Shown: positions 1 to 8,166 of the stretch, piece after piece
How positions within the stretch are numbered: position 1 is the stretch's first letter
Layout of the letters: the number at the start of each line of letters is the position of its first letter
Assembly (NCBI RefSeq): GCF_009380155.1
Contig: NZ_WHUV01000001.1
Location: 248,001-312,000, forward strand
Length of the DNA stretch: 64,000 nucleotides
Direction of reading: 5' to 3'
DNA from: Pseudomonas piscis
GTDB taxonomy: Bacteria > Pseudomonadota > Gammaproteobacteria > Pseudomonadales > Pseudomonadaceae
Notes under the pieces: generated by a model
What the model was told of the DNA's origin: nothing
Database searches by the model: none
The model's input: only the letters and a program-made list of their open reading frames with translations
Translations under genes and position numbers: made by a program

Positions 1-666
1 TCCGGCAACGACAATAACTGCACGGGCGATGGCACCGGCAAGAACGACCTGGAAGCCTGCCTGAACGACATCAAGAACTGGAGCGACGGCCATCCGGGGC
101 ATTTCCCCATCACCGTGATCCTGGACAAGAAGCAGGGCTGGTCAAAAGCCAGTTCCGGGCGCACGCCGCAGGATTTCGACGATCTGGTGAGCCGGATCTT
201 CCAGGGCAAGCTCTATACCCCTCAGGACCTGGCGAGCTCCATCGGCAGCAGTGCCGGGGCCTTGCAGAAGAACCTCAAGGGCAAGGACTGGCCCACCGCC
301 AGCCAGTTGCAGGGCAAGGTTTTGCTGGTGCTCAACCACTCCGAGAACCAGAAGCTCTCGCAGTACGCCGAGGCCCGGACCTCCAGTGCCAAGGTGTTCA
401 TCTCCCCGGTCACCAATGGCCAGAACGATGTCAGCGGCAAGGTCAGTGGCATGTCCGACCAGTCATCGGGCTACGTGGCCATGAACAACATGGGCAAGGG
501 CGACAAGAAGTGGGCGGCCCAGGCCTTTGCCTACAGCCATATCGGCCGGGTCTGGGGTGACGACGGGGTGTCCTTCGCCCAGCACATCGCCGAGCAGGTC
601 AACCTGTCGGCGTACTACAAGTTCGCCGACCAGGGGGACGGTGGTGTGCGCATCCGGCCGTTCTGA
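1..666 (+). CDS. Phosphoinositide phospholipase C-like protein, Ca2+-dependent type (3' part)
   Basis: The reading frame is open from the first base of the window to the TGA at 664-666, so the N-terminus lies outside; 221 residues are visible. The visible part reads as the C-terminal portion of a PI-PLC-type TIM barrel. It has a strand-like segment ITVILDKKQGW, then a typical loop listing periods and limits (residues 50-80), then a core strand GKVLLVLNHSE. It ends in VRIRPF, like Ca2+-dependent PI-PLC domain proteins (Pfam PF16670). The catalytic histidines of the N-terminal half cannot be seen. It converges with the next gene, with 3 bases between stop codons. Family assignment is by recognition and moderate; substrate is unknown. 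Confidence 0.6.
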   Translation, partial: SGNDNNCTGDGTGKNDLEACLNDIKNWSDGHPGHFPITVILDKKQGWSKASSGRTPQDFDDLVSRIFQGKLYTPQDLASSIGSSAGALQKNLKGKDWPTASQLQGKVLLVLNHSENQKLSQYAEARTSSAKVFISPVTNGQNDVSGKVSGMSDQSSGYVAMNNMGKGDKKWAAQAFAYSHIGRVWGDDGVSFAQHIAEQVNLSAYYKFADQGDGGVRIRPF

Positions 667-669
667 GGC

Positions 670-1596
670 TTATTGGAGTTCGGTGGAGTCGCCGAGCCCC
701 GGATCCACGCGCTTGCCGATATCCCGCAGGCGCGCCAACTGGTCGACCATGCTCGGCGCTTCGTCGATGCTGCTGACGAAGGTCCACAGGTAGGTCATGA
801 CTGCGTACACATGGCCGGCCTTGACCTCGGGTGACAGCGACAGCTGGGTGATGGCGATCACGAACAGCACTGCCGCCACCACGCCGAGGAACAGGTAGGC
901 CGTGGCTTCCCGGTCCGAGAGCCAGATCCGCAGCCGCGACAGCAGGCGGTAGTGGCGCTGCAGGGATTGGGCACCGACCCTGGCCACCAGGCCGATTTCC
1001 TTTTCCAGGCGGTTGTTCAGGCGCTCGTGCAACTGCTGGTTGCGCCGGGCGAAACGCGGCAGCAACACCACGCACAGCACCAGCGCCACCAGGCAGGCCA
1101 GGCCGATCCAGGGTTCGATGGCCAACAGCATCACCGCCGCACCGATGATCGAGACCAGGGCGGTGGCGATGATCGGCACGTGCTTCTCGAAGAAGTCGAC
1201 GAACTCCCGGGCCAGCACCACCCGCGCCGCCGCGGTCGAGGTGTTCTGCTGTTGCTGGCGCTGGTTGAGGATCACCGGTACGGCCAGGTCCGCATAGATG
1301 CGGGTGAAGGTCCGGGTATCCACGGCCCGCCGCGCCGCGCCGACGATCCAGAAACCCAGCACCACCATGGCGTAGACCAGGGCGTGGGTGGTATCGCCAC
1401 GCAGGATCGAGTCCACCGCGAACCCGGCGAACAGCGGGTAGGCCAGCAGCAGGGCGTTCTCCAGGGCCACCAGCGACAAGGTGACGAACAGCTTGCCTGG
1501 ATAGGCGCGAGCGATGGCCTTGAGGGTCTGGCCGGCGGACTGCTGGCCGAGTTTCTGGGTGGGATCCGCGATGGCGGGGCGAGTGACGACAGACAT
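670..1596 (-). CDS. Orphan ABC-transporter six-transmembrane domain protein
   Basis: This 308-residue integral membrane protein resembles the membrane half of ABC exporters. Hydrophobic segments lie near residues 30-55, 60-85, 130-155, 155-180 and 240-270, with the typical cytoplasmic coupling stretch RRNQQLHERLNNRLEKEIG between them. No Walker A, signature or Walker B motif follows: the protein stops after the membrane domain, and no ATPase gene is adjacent. The ATG at 1596 is preferred over an upstream in-frame start at 1683, because that one would run through the shared operator region. It is divergent from the TetR-type gene at 1710 and is probably repressed by it. The function (drug or lipid export, or a sensor) is unknown. 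Confidence 0.7.
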   Translation of the reverse strand: MSVVTRPAIADPTQKLGQQSAGQTLKAIARAYPGKLFVTLSLVALENALLLAYPLFAGFAVDSILRGDTTHALVYAMVVLGFWIVGAARRAVDTRTFTRIYADLAVPVILNQRQQQQNTSTAAARVVLAREFVDFFEKHVPIIATALVSIIGAAVMLLAIEPWIGLACLVALVLCVVLLPRFARRNQQLHERLNNRLEKEIGLVARVGAQSLQRHYRLLSRLRIWLSDREATAYLFLGVVAAVLFVIAITQLSLSPEVKAGHVYAVMTYLWTFVSSIDEAPSMVDQLARLRDIGKRVDPGLGDSTELQ

Positions 1597-1627
1597 GACT
1601 GCACCACGAATGAGATAACGGTTAATA

Positions 1628-1643
1628 TTGAGCGAGTGCTCAA
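1628..1643. promoter_or_regulatory. Candidate TetR operator 1
   Basis: TTGAGCGAGTGCTCAA has 6-base inverted arms TTGAGC/GCTCAA around a 4-base centre. It lies between the divergent orphan ABC membrane gene and the tetR-like gene. The same arms recur 22 bases away, which supports paired binding of the adjacent regulator. Confidence 0.7.
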
Positions 1644-1649
1644 TTATCC

Positions 1650-1665
1650 TTGAGCGATCGCTCAA
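1650..1665. promoter_or_regulatory. Candidate TetR operator 2
   Basis: TTGAGCGATCGCTCAA is a perfect 16-base palindrome with the same arms as the site at 1628-1643. The start-to-start distance is 22 bases, about two helical turns, so two dimers could sit on the same face of the DNA. Confidence 0.75.
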
Positions 1666-1709
1666 AATGCAAGTGCCGGTCATCCCGGCACCAAGAGGTT
1701 CGATTGCCG

Positions 1710-2288
1710 ATGTCCCGTAACGACCGAAAGGACCAGATCATCGGCGCAGCCCTGGAACTGTTTCACAGCAAGGGTTTCGCCGAGGTTTCCACCCGTGACC
1801 TGGCCGAGCATGCCGGCCTGTCCCGTAGCCACATCTACCACTACTTCAGCGACTTCAAGGAACTGCGCCGCGAGGCCTTCGTGCGTTTCGCCGATGGCCA
1901 GTTGGCGGCGGTGGAGGGCCTGGTGCGCGATGCGCAACCGGCCGAGGCCCTGCGAATATTTCTCCTCGATTGCCTGACGGACTCCAACTCCGTCGGTTGG
2001 GGGCTGTGGCTCGATGCCTGGGATGAAGCCATGCACGACGCCGAGCTGGCCGAGGTCTACCTGCGAATCAATGGCCAGTGGCAGGCGTTGCTGGCATCGA
2101 TCATCGCCGCTGGCGTCCAGGCCCAGGTGTTTCGCTGCGCGGATGCCGGGCGGGCGGCGCGGCAGATCTTCGCCCTGGCCATGGGCTACACCGACGATCT
2201 GCTGCTGCAGGCTTCAGCTGCGGCGCAACAGGCCGCGTTGGCGGAGGTCATGGAGGTTGCCGGGTTGCTGCTGGGTTTGGATGACTGA
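1710..2288 (+). CDS. TetR/AcrR family transcriptional regulator
   Basis: A 192-residue protein. The N-terminal helix-turn-helix is clear: the protein opens with basic RNDRKDQIIGAALELF, followed by VSTRDLAEHAGLSRSHIYHYF, the usual TetR pattern in which the recognition helix ends in a Tyr-x-Tyr-Phe type motif. The C-terminal ligand domain is helical and unspecific. The ATG at 1710 is chosen because it gives the canonical TetR N-terminus and has AGAGG 12 bases upstream; an in-frame start near 1650 would lie inside the operator. It is divergent from the orphan ABC membrane gene, and two matching palindromes lie in the gap, so auto-repression and repression of the neighbour are likely. The inducer is unknown. 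Confidence 0.85.
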   Translation: MSRNDRKDQIIGAALELFHSKGFAEVSTRDLAEHAGLSRSHIYHYFSDFKELRREAFVRFADGQLAAVEGLVRDAQPAEALRIFLLDCLTDSNSVGWGLWLDAWDEAMHDAELAEVYLRINGQWQALLASIIAAGVQAQVFRCADAGRAARQIFALAMGYTDDLLLQASAAAQQAALAEVMEVAGLLLGLDD

Positions 2289-2292
2289 ACCT

Positions 2293-3786
2293 TCAACCGC
2301 TGCCGTGGCGATAATGCAGTGCCTCCGCCAGGTGCTCGCGGCCGATGGCGGTGGCCTGTTCCAGGTCGGCCAGGGTCCGGGCCACCTTGAGCAGGCGGTG
2401 GGCCGCGCGCAGCGACAGGCCGAGGTTCTCGCAGGCTGCTTCCAGCCAGCGCTCGTCGGTTGTGGATAACCTGCAATGGCGCGCCAGGCCGGGCAGGTCG
2501 AGCAGGGCGTTGGTGCAGCCCTGGCGCCGCAGTTGCAGGTCGCGCGCACAGGCCACCAGGTCGGCGGCGCTGGCACTGTCGTTACCCGGTTGCGGCGCGG
2601 GGTTCAGGGCCGTGGCCTCGCGGGCGACGGTCAGGTGCAGGTCGATGCGATCCAGCAGCGGGCCGGAGAGCTTGTTGCGATAGCGCTGGATCTGCTCCGG
2701 CGTGCAACGGCAGCGGCCACTGGGTTCGCCCAGGTATCCACAGGGGCAGGGGTTCATCGCCGCCACCAACTGGAAGCGTGCTGGAAACTGGACCCGCTCG
2801 CGGGCCCGGGCGATGACGATCTGCCCGGATTCCATGGGCTCGCGCAGAACCTCCAGGACCTTGCGGTCGAACTCCGGTAGCTCGTCGAGAAACAGCACGC
2901 CATGGTGGGCCATGGTGATTTCCCCGGGCTGCGGTTTCGAGCCACCGCCCACCAGAGCCGCGCTCGACGCCGAGTGGTGGGGTTGGCGGAACGGGCGCTG
3001 TGGCCAGTGGTCCAGCGGGGCGGGGCTGCTCACCGACTGGATGGCTGCTACCTCAAGGGCCTCGTGTTCTTGCAGCGGTGGCAGCAGGCCGGGCAGGCGG
3101 CTGGCCAACAGGGTCTTGCCGGTGCCGGGCGGGCCGCAGAACAGCAGGTTGTGGGCCCCGGCCGCAGCCACCAGCAGGGCCCGCTTGGCGGCCAGCTGGC
3201 CCTGGACGTCGCGCAGGTCGGGGTAGGGCGCGCGGTCATGGGGCAGGCCCTGGCTGACGCAGGCCGGGATCGGCGCCTGCCCGTTGAGATGGGCCGCCGC
3301 CTCCAGCAAATGGTCGACCGCGATCACGCTCAGGCCCGAGGCCAGGCAGGCTTCCTCGGCATTGGCCCGGGGCACCAGCAAGGCATGGCCGGCATCCCGT
3401 GCTGCCAGGGCCGCCGGCAGCACGCCGCGCACCGGGCGCACGGCCCCGGACAACGCCAACTCGCCCAGGCACTCGACGCGGTCCAGCGCCGTGGCCGGTA
3501 GTTGCTGGCTGGCCGCAAGGATGCCCAGGGCGATCGCCAGGTCGAAGCGTCCACCGTCCTTGGGCAGGTCGGCGGGAGCCAGGTTGAGGGTGATGCGCCG
3601 GGCGGGGAAGTCGAAGCCTGCGTTGAGGATCGCGCTGCGGACCCGGTCCTTGCTTTCCTTGACCGCGGTTTCGGGCAGCCCCACCAGGGTCAGGCTCGGC
3701 AGGCCGTTGGCCAGGTGCACTTCGACACTGACGGCCGGAGCCTGTACGCCCATCTGGGCGCGGCTGTGGATGATGGCCAGGGACAT
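2293..3786 (-). CDS. comM: YifB/ComM family Mg-chelatase-like AAA+ ATPase
   Basis: A 497-residue protein of the YifB/ComM family. The N-terminal third is a Lon-like (ChlI) domain, beginning MSLAIIHSRAQMGVQA. Then come an AAA+ Mg-chelatase module with Walker A GPPGTGKTLLASRLPG, Walker B VLFLDELPEF and a cysteine cluster MNPCPCGY, and a C-terminal helical domain. ComM of Vibrio is a hexameric helicase that drives branch migration during natural transformation; that role is inferred here from family only. The ATG at 3786 has GGAAG at the right distance, and longer frames upstream lack family similarity. It is downstream of ubiK on the same strand, 157 bases away, and may be co-transcribed. Confidence 0.9.
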   Translation of the reverse strand: MSLAIIHSRAQMGVQAPAVSVEVHLANGLPSLTLVGLPETAVKESKDRVRSAILNAGFDFPARRITLNLAPADLPKDGGRFDLAIALGILAASQQLPATALDRVECLGELALSGAVRPVRGVLPAALAARDAGHALLVPRANAEEACLASGLSVIAVDHLLEAAAHLNGQAPIPACVSQGLPHDRAPYPDLRDVQGQLAAKRALLVAAAGAHNLLFCGPPGTGKTLLASRLPGLLPPLQEHEALEVAAIQSVSSPAPLDHWPQRPFRQPHHSASSAALVGGGSKPQPGEITMAHHGVLFLDELPEFDRKVLEVLREPMESGQIVIARARERVQFPARFQLVAAMNPCPCGYLGEPSGRCRCTPEQIQRYRNKLSGPLLDRIDLHLTVAREATALNPAPQPGNDSASAADLVACARDLQLRRQGCTNALLDLPGLARHCRLSTTDERWLEAACENLGLSLRAAHRLLKVARTLADLEQATAIGREHLAEALHYRHGSG

Positions 3787-3943
3787 GCGACGTTCTTCCT
3801 TGCAGCGGCGGGAACCGCATCCTGCGGTGTTGCAAGGATAGGCGAGGGGGGCAGCGCGAGCGCTGGGCAATGCAGACAGGATGTGTCGCCGGCCTGTCCT
3901 TCAGCCTTGATGAAGGCGCGCGGCCGGCGAGGAGGGTGTCAGC

Positions 3944-4204
3944 TCATTGATCCTTCGGCTCAAGCCTGGCTTCCAGCTCGGCGACCTTGGCTTCCAGGCT
4001 TTCCAGGCGGGCCCGGGTGCGCGCCAGGACCACCATCTGGCTGTCGAATTCTTCCCGGCTGACCAGGTCCAGCTTGCTGAAGCCGCTTTGCAGCAGGGCC
4101 TTGAACTGGCTTTCGATTTCGTTGCGCGGCAGGGGAGTTTCGCCGCTGAACAAGCGCGAGGCATGGCCGCTCAGGGCGTCGAGGAGATCTTTGGGGGCGA
4201 GCAT
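3944..4204 (-). CDS. ubiK: UbiK ubiquinone biosynthesis accessory factor
   Basis: An 86-residue protein of the UbiK (YqiC, BMFP) family. The N-terminal part MLAPKDLLDALSGHASRLF and the middle FKALLQSGFSKLDLVSREEFDSQ are characteristic. The C-terminus (about residues 50-83) is a heptad-patterned coiled coil. In enteric bacteria UbiK binds UbiJ and supports aerobic ubiquinone synthesis in the soluble Ubi complex. Three other ubiquinone genes lie in this window (ubiD, ubiH, ubiI) but none is adjacent. The ATG at 4204 gives the family N-terminus. The upstream region is shared with the glnK promoter on the other strand. Confidence 0.88.
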   Translation of the reverse strand: MLAPKDLLDALSGHASRLFSGETPLPRNEIESQFKALLQSGFSKLDLVSREEFDSQMVVLARTRARLESLEAKVAELEARLEPKDQ

Positions 4205-4274
4205 GGGAATGTCCTGAATAGCTGATGGGCCGCAGTGTATCACGCACGAACCGAGGGCTTGGCGCCGCCCGGCC

Positions 4275-4291
4275 TGCACGTTTTTTGCGCA
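4275..4291. promoter_or_regulatory. NtrC-like binding site, distal
   Basis: TGCACGTTTTTTGCGCA fits the 17-base NtrC dyad (TGCAC-N7-GTGCA) at both outer half-sites, with one mismatch in the right arm. It lies about 125 bases upstream of the -24 element at 4399, a normal enhancer distance. Its centre is 33 bases, about three helical turns, from the second site. Confidence 0.6.
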
Positions 4292-4307
4292 TCGGGCCGC
4301 AACCGCG

Positions 4308-4324
4308 CGCACCGTTATCGTGCG
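4308..4324. promoter_or_regulatory. NtrC-like binding site, proximal
   Basis: CGCACCGTTATCGTGCG is a dyad with arms CGCAC/GTGCG, close to the NtrC consensus. With the site at 4275 it forms a helically phased pair upstream of the sigma-54-type promoter of glnK-amtB. Confidence 0.6.
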
Positions 4325-4398
4325 TATCGGTGGCGGGTTTTCCCGCCCCTGGCCGCGGGCCGCGGGCAACTTCATGAAATCGCTGGTGTTTCCCGACC

Positions 4399-4414
4399 TG
4401 GCAAGCTTTCTGCT
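4399..4414 (+). promoter_or_regulatory. Sigma-54 (RpoN) promoter for glnK-amtB
   Basis: TGGCAAGCTTTCTGCT matches the -24/-12 consensus TGGCACG-N4-TTGCW at 10 of 12 fixed positions. The invariant GG (4400-4401) and GC (4412-4413) are separated by exactly 10 bases. Transcription would begin near 4425, giving a leader of about 190 bases before glnK. Confidence 0.7.
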
Positions 4415-4453
4415 TAGACCCTGGTGACCCATGCACTGATGCAGTCGCTGTGA

Positions 4454-4954
<501 letters not shown>

Positions 4955-4989
4955 GCCGCCCCAAACCCAACGCCCCAGGAGAAAACAAC

Positions 4990-6327
4990 ATGACTCTGCG
5001 TAAATTCGCAGGGCTAGGAGCCCTTTTGCCCCTCGTAATGCCTGGCTTGGCCATGGCGGCAGACGAAGCGGCTGCTCCAGTCCTCAATTCCGGCGACACC
5101 GCCTGGATGCTCACCTCCACCGCCCTGGTACTGTTCATGACCATCCCCGGGCTGGCGCTGTTCTACGGTGGCATGGTGCGGTCCAAGAACATTCTTTCGG
5201 TGATGATGCAGTGCTTCGCCATCACTGGCCTGGTGACTGTCCTGTGGTTCATCTATGGCTACAGCATCGCGTTCGACACCAGCGGGATGGAAGCTGGCGT
5301 GGTCAACCTCAATTCCTTCGTCGGCGGCCTGTCCAAGGCCTTCCTCGCCGGTATCACCCCGGCCAGCGTGACCGGTCCGGCAGCGCTGTTCCCCGAGGCG
5401 GTGTTCGTCACCTTCCAGATGACCTTCGCCATCATCACTCCGGCGCTGATCGTCGGTGCTTTCGCCGAGCGGATGAAGTTCTCGGCGATGCTGATCTTCA
5501 TGGGCATCTGGTTCACCGTGGTCTATGCGCCCATTGCGCACATGGTCTGGAGCGGTCCGGGTTCGCTGATGGGCGACTGGGGCGTGCTGGATTTCGCCGG
5601 CGGCACCGTAGTCCATATCAACGCCGGTATCGCCGGCCTGGTCTGCTGCCTGGTGCTGGGCAAGCGCAAGGGCTTCCCGACCACGCCAATGGCCCCGCAC
5701 AACCTCGGCTACACCCTGATGGGCGCGGCGATGCTGTGGATCGGCTGGTTCGGCTTCAACGCCGGTTCCGCCGCAGCGGCCAATGGCACTGCCGGCATGG
5801 CCATGCTGGTGACCCAGATCGCTACCGCTGCCGCGGCCCTGGGCTGGATGTTTGCCGAGTGGCTCACCCACGGTAAACCCAGCGCCCTGGGGATCGCCTC
5901 GGGCGTGGTGGCAGGCCTGGTGGCGATCACTCCGGCGGCCGGTACCGTCGGCCCGATGGGGGCCCTGGTCATCGGCCTGACGGCGGGTGTGGTGTGCTTC
6001 TTCTGCGCGACCAGCCTCAAGCGCAAGCTGGGGTATGACGACTCCCTGGATGCCTTCGGCGTGCATGGCATTGGCGGCATTCTCGGAGCGATCCTGACCG
6101 GGGTCTTCGCCGCCCCGGCCCTGGGTGGCTTCGGCACCGTGACCGACGTTGCCGCGCAGGTCTGGGTCCAGGCCAAGGGTGTGGGCCTGACCGTGATCTA
6201 CACCGCCGTGGCGACCTTCATCATCCTCAAGGTGCTGGATGCGATCATCGGCCTGCGGGTGACCGAGGAAGAAGAGGCTGTCGGCCTCGACCTGGCCCAG
6301 CACAATGAGCGCGGTTACAACCTGTAA
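4990..6327 (+). CDS. amtB: Ammonium transporter AmtB
   Basis: A 445-residue Amt/Rh-family channel with a cleavable signal peptide (cleavage likely after AMA near residue 23) and about 11 membrane segments. Family landmarks are AWMLTSTALVLFMTIPGLALFYGGMVR, the first pore histidine in GTVVHINAGIAGL and the second in GVHGIGGILGA. AmtB conducts ammonium into the cytoplasm and is blocked by non-uridylylated GlnK. The gene follows glnK at 35 bases with a good ribosome site (AGGAG) and is followed by a strong terminator at 6345, so glnK-amtB is a closed bicistronic unit. Confidence 0.97.
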   Translation: MTLRKFAGLGALLPLVMPGLAMAADEAAAPVLNSGDTAWMLTSTALVLFMTIPGLALFYGGMVRSKNILSVMMQCFAITGLVTVLWFIYGYSIAFDTSGMEAGVVNLNSFVGGLSKAFLAGITPASVTGPAALFPEAVFVTFQMTFAIITPALIVGAFAERMKFSAMLIFMGIWFTVVYAPIAHMVWSGPGSLMGDWGVLDFAGGTVVHINAGIAGLVCCLVLGKRKGFPTTPMAPHNLGYTLMGAAMLWIGWFGFNAGSAAAANGTAGMAMLVTQIATAAAALGWMFAEWLTHGKPSALGIASGVVAGLVAITPAAGTVGPMGALVIGLTAGVVCFFCATSLKRKLGYDDSLDAFGVHGIGGILGAILTGVFAAPALGGFGTVTDVAAQVWVQAKGVGLTVIYTAVATFIILKVLDAIIGLRVTEEEEAVGLDLAQHNERGYNL

Positions 6328-6344
6328 GCACCCTGCTCGAAAAA

Positions 6345-6370
6345 GCCCGGCTTCGGCCGGGCATTTTTTT
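6345..6370 (+). terminator. Rho-independent terminator after amtB
   Basis: Stem GCCCGGC (6345-6351), loop TTCG and stem GCCGGGC (6356-6362) are followed by A and seven T residues. It lies 17 bases after the amtB stop codon. Confidence 0.93.
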
Positions 6371-6536
6371 GCCTGGTGCTTGTCATTGAGGAAGGCTGAA
6401 AGGTTTTTATGATGAGCCTTGGCAGGTTTGCCAGACGATTTTTAGTAGGGCAAATGCTTACACTAAAGCAGGATTATTCGGCGCTTTGTTTTTTTCCTGA
6501 GCGCGCTAGAATGCGCGCCGAAGCGTGGAGATAGGT

Positions 6537-6962
6537 ATGTGGCAACAGACCCTGATTACCCTGCGGGCCAGGCCCCGGGGCTTTCACCTGGTAACGGACG
6601 AGTTGCTCGCCGGCTTGCCTGAGTTGAAGGCATATCGAGTCGGACTGCTGCACTTGTTGCTGCAACATACCTCGGCCTCGTTGACCGTCAACGAGAATGC
6701 CGACCCGGCGGTCCGACGCGACTTCGAACGTTTCTTCAATACCCTGGTGCCCCAAGGCATGAGCGGGTACGAACACAACGACGAAGGCGCGGACGACCTC
6801 CCGGCCCACTTCAAGGCCAGTTTGCTAGGCTGTCAGCTGACTTTGCCGATCTCGGCGGGCCGGCTGGCGTTGGGCACCTGGCAAGGTGTTTACCTGGGCG
6901 AGCACCGTGATCACGGCGGTGCTCGTAAAGTCCTTGTCACCTTGCAGGGTGATAAGGCATAA
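6537..6962 (+). CDS. YjbQ family protein (secondary thiamine-phosphate synthase-like)
   Basis: A 141-residue protein of the UPF0047/YjbQ family. It has the conserved core [18 protein letters not shown], the stretch [15 protein letters not shown], and the C-terminal [16 protein letters not shown] with metal-binding-like histidines. Some members complement thiamine-phosphate synthase mutants, but the physiological role is not settled. The ATG at 6537 follows GGAGATA. A possible -10 (TAGAAT, 6507-6512) lies just upstream. It sits in a short plus-strand run with sutA, 101 bases further on. Confidence 0.88.
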   Translation: MWQQTLITLRARPRGFHLVTDELLAGLPELKAYRVGLLHLLLQHTSASLTVNENADPAVRRDFERFFNTLVPQGMSGYEHNDEGADDLPAHFKASLLGCQLTLPISAGRLALGTWQGVYLGEHRDHGGARKVLVTLQGDKA

Positions 6963-7063
6963 GCCGCTGAGTATCAGTGGATGTTGATTTTTTCCGGCAG
7001 CCTTCGACAGATGGCCGAGCTGGGCTATAACTAATCTGCTTTTCGCAAGTCATGAGGTAGAAC

Positions 7064-7387
7064 ATGAGCGACGATGATCTGGAAAACGACGACCTCGAAG
7101 TAGGTGACGAAGACGATACCGAAGAAGGTCTTGAAGCGGCCGCCGAAGATGTGGCGGAAGACGATGGCGGTGATGCTCCCGCTCCGACCGCCAAAGGCAA
7201 GTCCAAGGCCGCTGTCTCGGTAGACGAGCTGCCGAGTGTCGAAGCCAAGAACAAGGAGCGCGATGCACTGGCGCGTGCCATGGAAGAATTTCTGGCCCGT
7301 GGCGGTAAAGTGCAGGAAGTCGAGGCCAACGTGGTCGCCGACCCGCCCAAGAAGCCTGATAACAAGTACGGCAGCCGGCCTATCTGA
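7064..7387 (+). CDS. sutA: RNA polymerase-binding regulator SutA
   Basis: A 107-residue, strongly acidic protein. Residues 1-45 are almost all Asp, Glu, Ala and Gly. A short helical segment follows (about 58-82, KNKERDALARAMEEFLARGG), then a tail ending NKYGSRPI. This matches SutA of P. aeruginosa, a largely disordered protein that binds RNA polymerase and promotes transcription of ribosomal and housekeeping genes during slow growth. The family is confined to pseudomonads and relatives. The ATG at 7064 has GAGGTAG upstream. A bidirectional terminator follows. Confidence 0.9.
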   Translation: MSDDDLENDDLEVGDEDDTEEGLEAAAEDVAEDDGGDAPAPTAKGKSKAAVSVDELPSVEAKNKERDALARAMEEFLARGGKVQEVEANVVADPPKKPDNKYGSRPI

Positions 7388-7407
7388 GCCTTGCTACTTG
7401 CTTGCTG

Positions 7408-7436
7408 AAAAAACCCGCCGTCGCTGCGGGTTTTTT
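7408..7436. terminator. Bidirectional terminator between sutA and the yigB-like gene
   Basis: Six A residues, stem CCCGC (7414-7418), a 7-base loop, stem GCGGG (7426-7430) and six T residues. It can work in both directions and separates convergent genes. Confidence 0.9.
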
Positions 7437-7464
7437 CATGCCGGTGTAAAGAGCGGGCGGGCGT

Positions 7465-8166
7465 CTAGAGGGATTTCCAGCGTCCCAGCAGCGCGGGTAG
7501 TTCGGTCAGGCTGCGGATCTGCGCATCGGGTGCGCGTTCGGCTTCCCAGGCCTTGCCGCCCGGGTTGAACCAGATGGCGCGCAAGCCGGCCTGCTGGGCG
7601 CCGGCAATGTCGTCGCCCGGGTGGTCACCGATATGCACCGCGGTGTCGGCACTGGCGCCGCCGCGCTGCAGGGCCTCCTGGAACAGCCGGGCATCGGGCT
7701 TGGCGATGCCGATATCCTCGGCGCACAGGGCGAACTGGAAATAGTCCGCCAGGCCCAGGCGACGCACGTCGGCATTGCCGTTGGTGACCACTCCCAGGGC
7801 GAAGTGATTGGCCAGGGCCTCCAGGGTCGGTTGCACCTCGGGGAAGATGTCCAGCTGGTGCCGGGCGTGCAGGAACACTTCGAAGCCCTCTGCGGCCAGC
7901 CGGCTGGCCTCAGCCTGTTCATATCCCGCTTCCTCCAGTGCATGGAACAGCACGCGCCGGCGCAAGGCGCTGATCCGGTGCTTGAGCTCGGGCTCGCGCT
8001 CCAGCACTTGCGCGCGGATCGCCCACAGGTGCTCCACCGGCACGCCGCCCAGGTCTGGGGCATGTTCGGCCAGCCACTGGCGCAGGGTGGCCTCGGCGCT
8101 GACGATCACCGGAGCGGTGTCCCACAAGGTGTCGTCGAGATCGAAGGTGATCAGCTTGATGGTCAT
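7465..8166 (-). CDS. yigB: HAD-superfamily phosphatase, YigB-like
   Basis: A 233-residue HAD-IA phosphatase. Motif I is [10 protein letters not shown] (nucleophile Asp9, acid/base Asp11), motif II is in GVVTNGN, motif III lysine is in IAKPDARLF and motif IV is [11 protein letters not shown]. An all-helical cap lies between motifs I and II. The gene overlaps the end of xerC by 4 bases, and the order dapF-DUF484-xerC-HAD equals dapF-yigA-xerC-yigB of Escherichia coli, where YigB dephosphorylates FMN and a riboflavin precursor. The same activity is inferred here from family and position, not proven by the sequence. Confidence 0.87.
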   Translation of the reverse strand: MTIKLITFDLDDTLWDTAPVIVSAEATLRQWLAEHAPDLGGVPVEHLWAIRAQVLEREPELKHRISALRRRVLFHALEEAGYEQAEASRLAAEGFEVFLHARHQLDIFPEVQPTLEALANHFALGVVTNGNADVRRLGLADYFQFALCAEDIGIAKPDARLFQEALQRGGASADTAVHIGDHPGDDIAGAQQAGLRAIWFNPGGKAWEAERAPDAQIRSLTELPALLGRWKSL

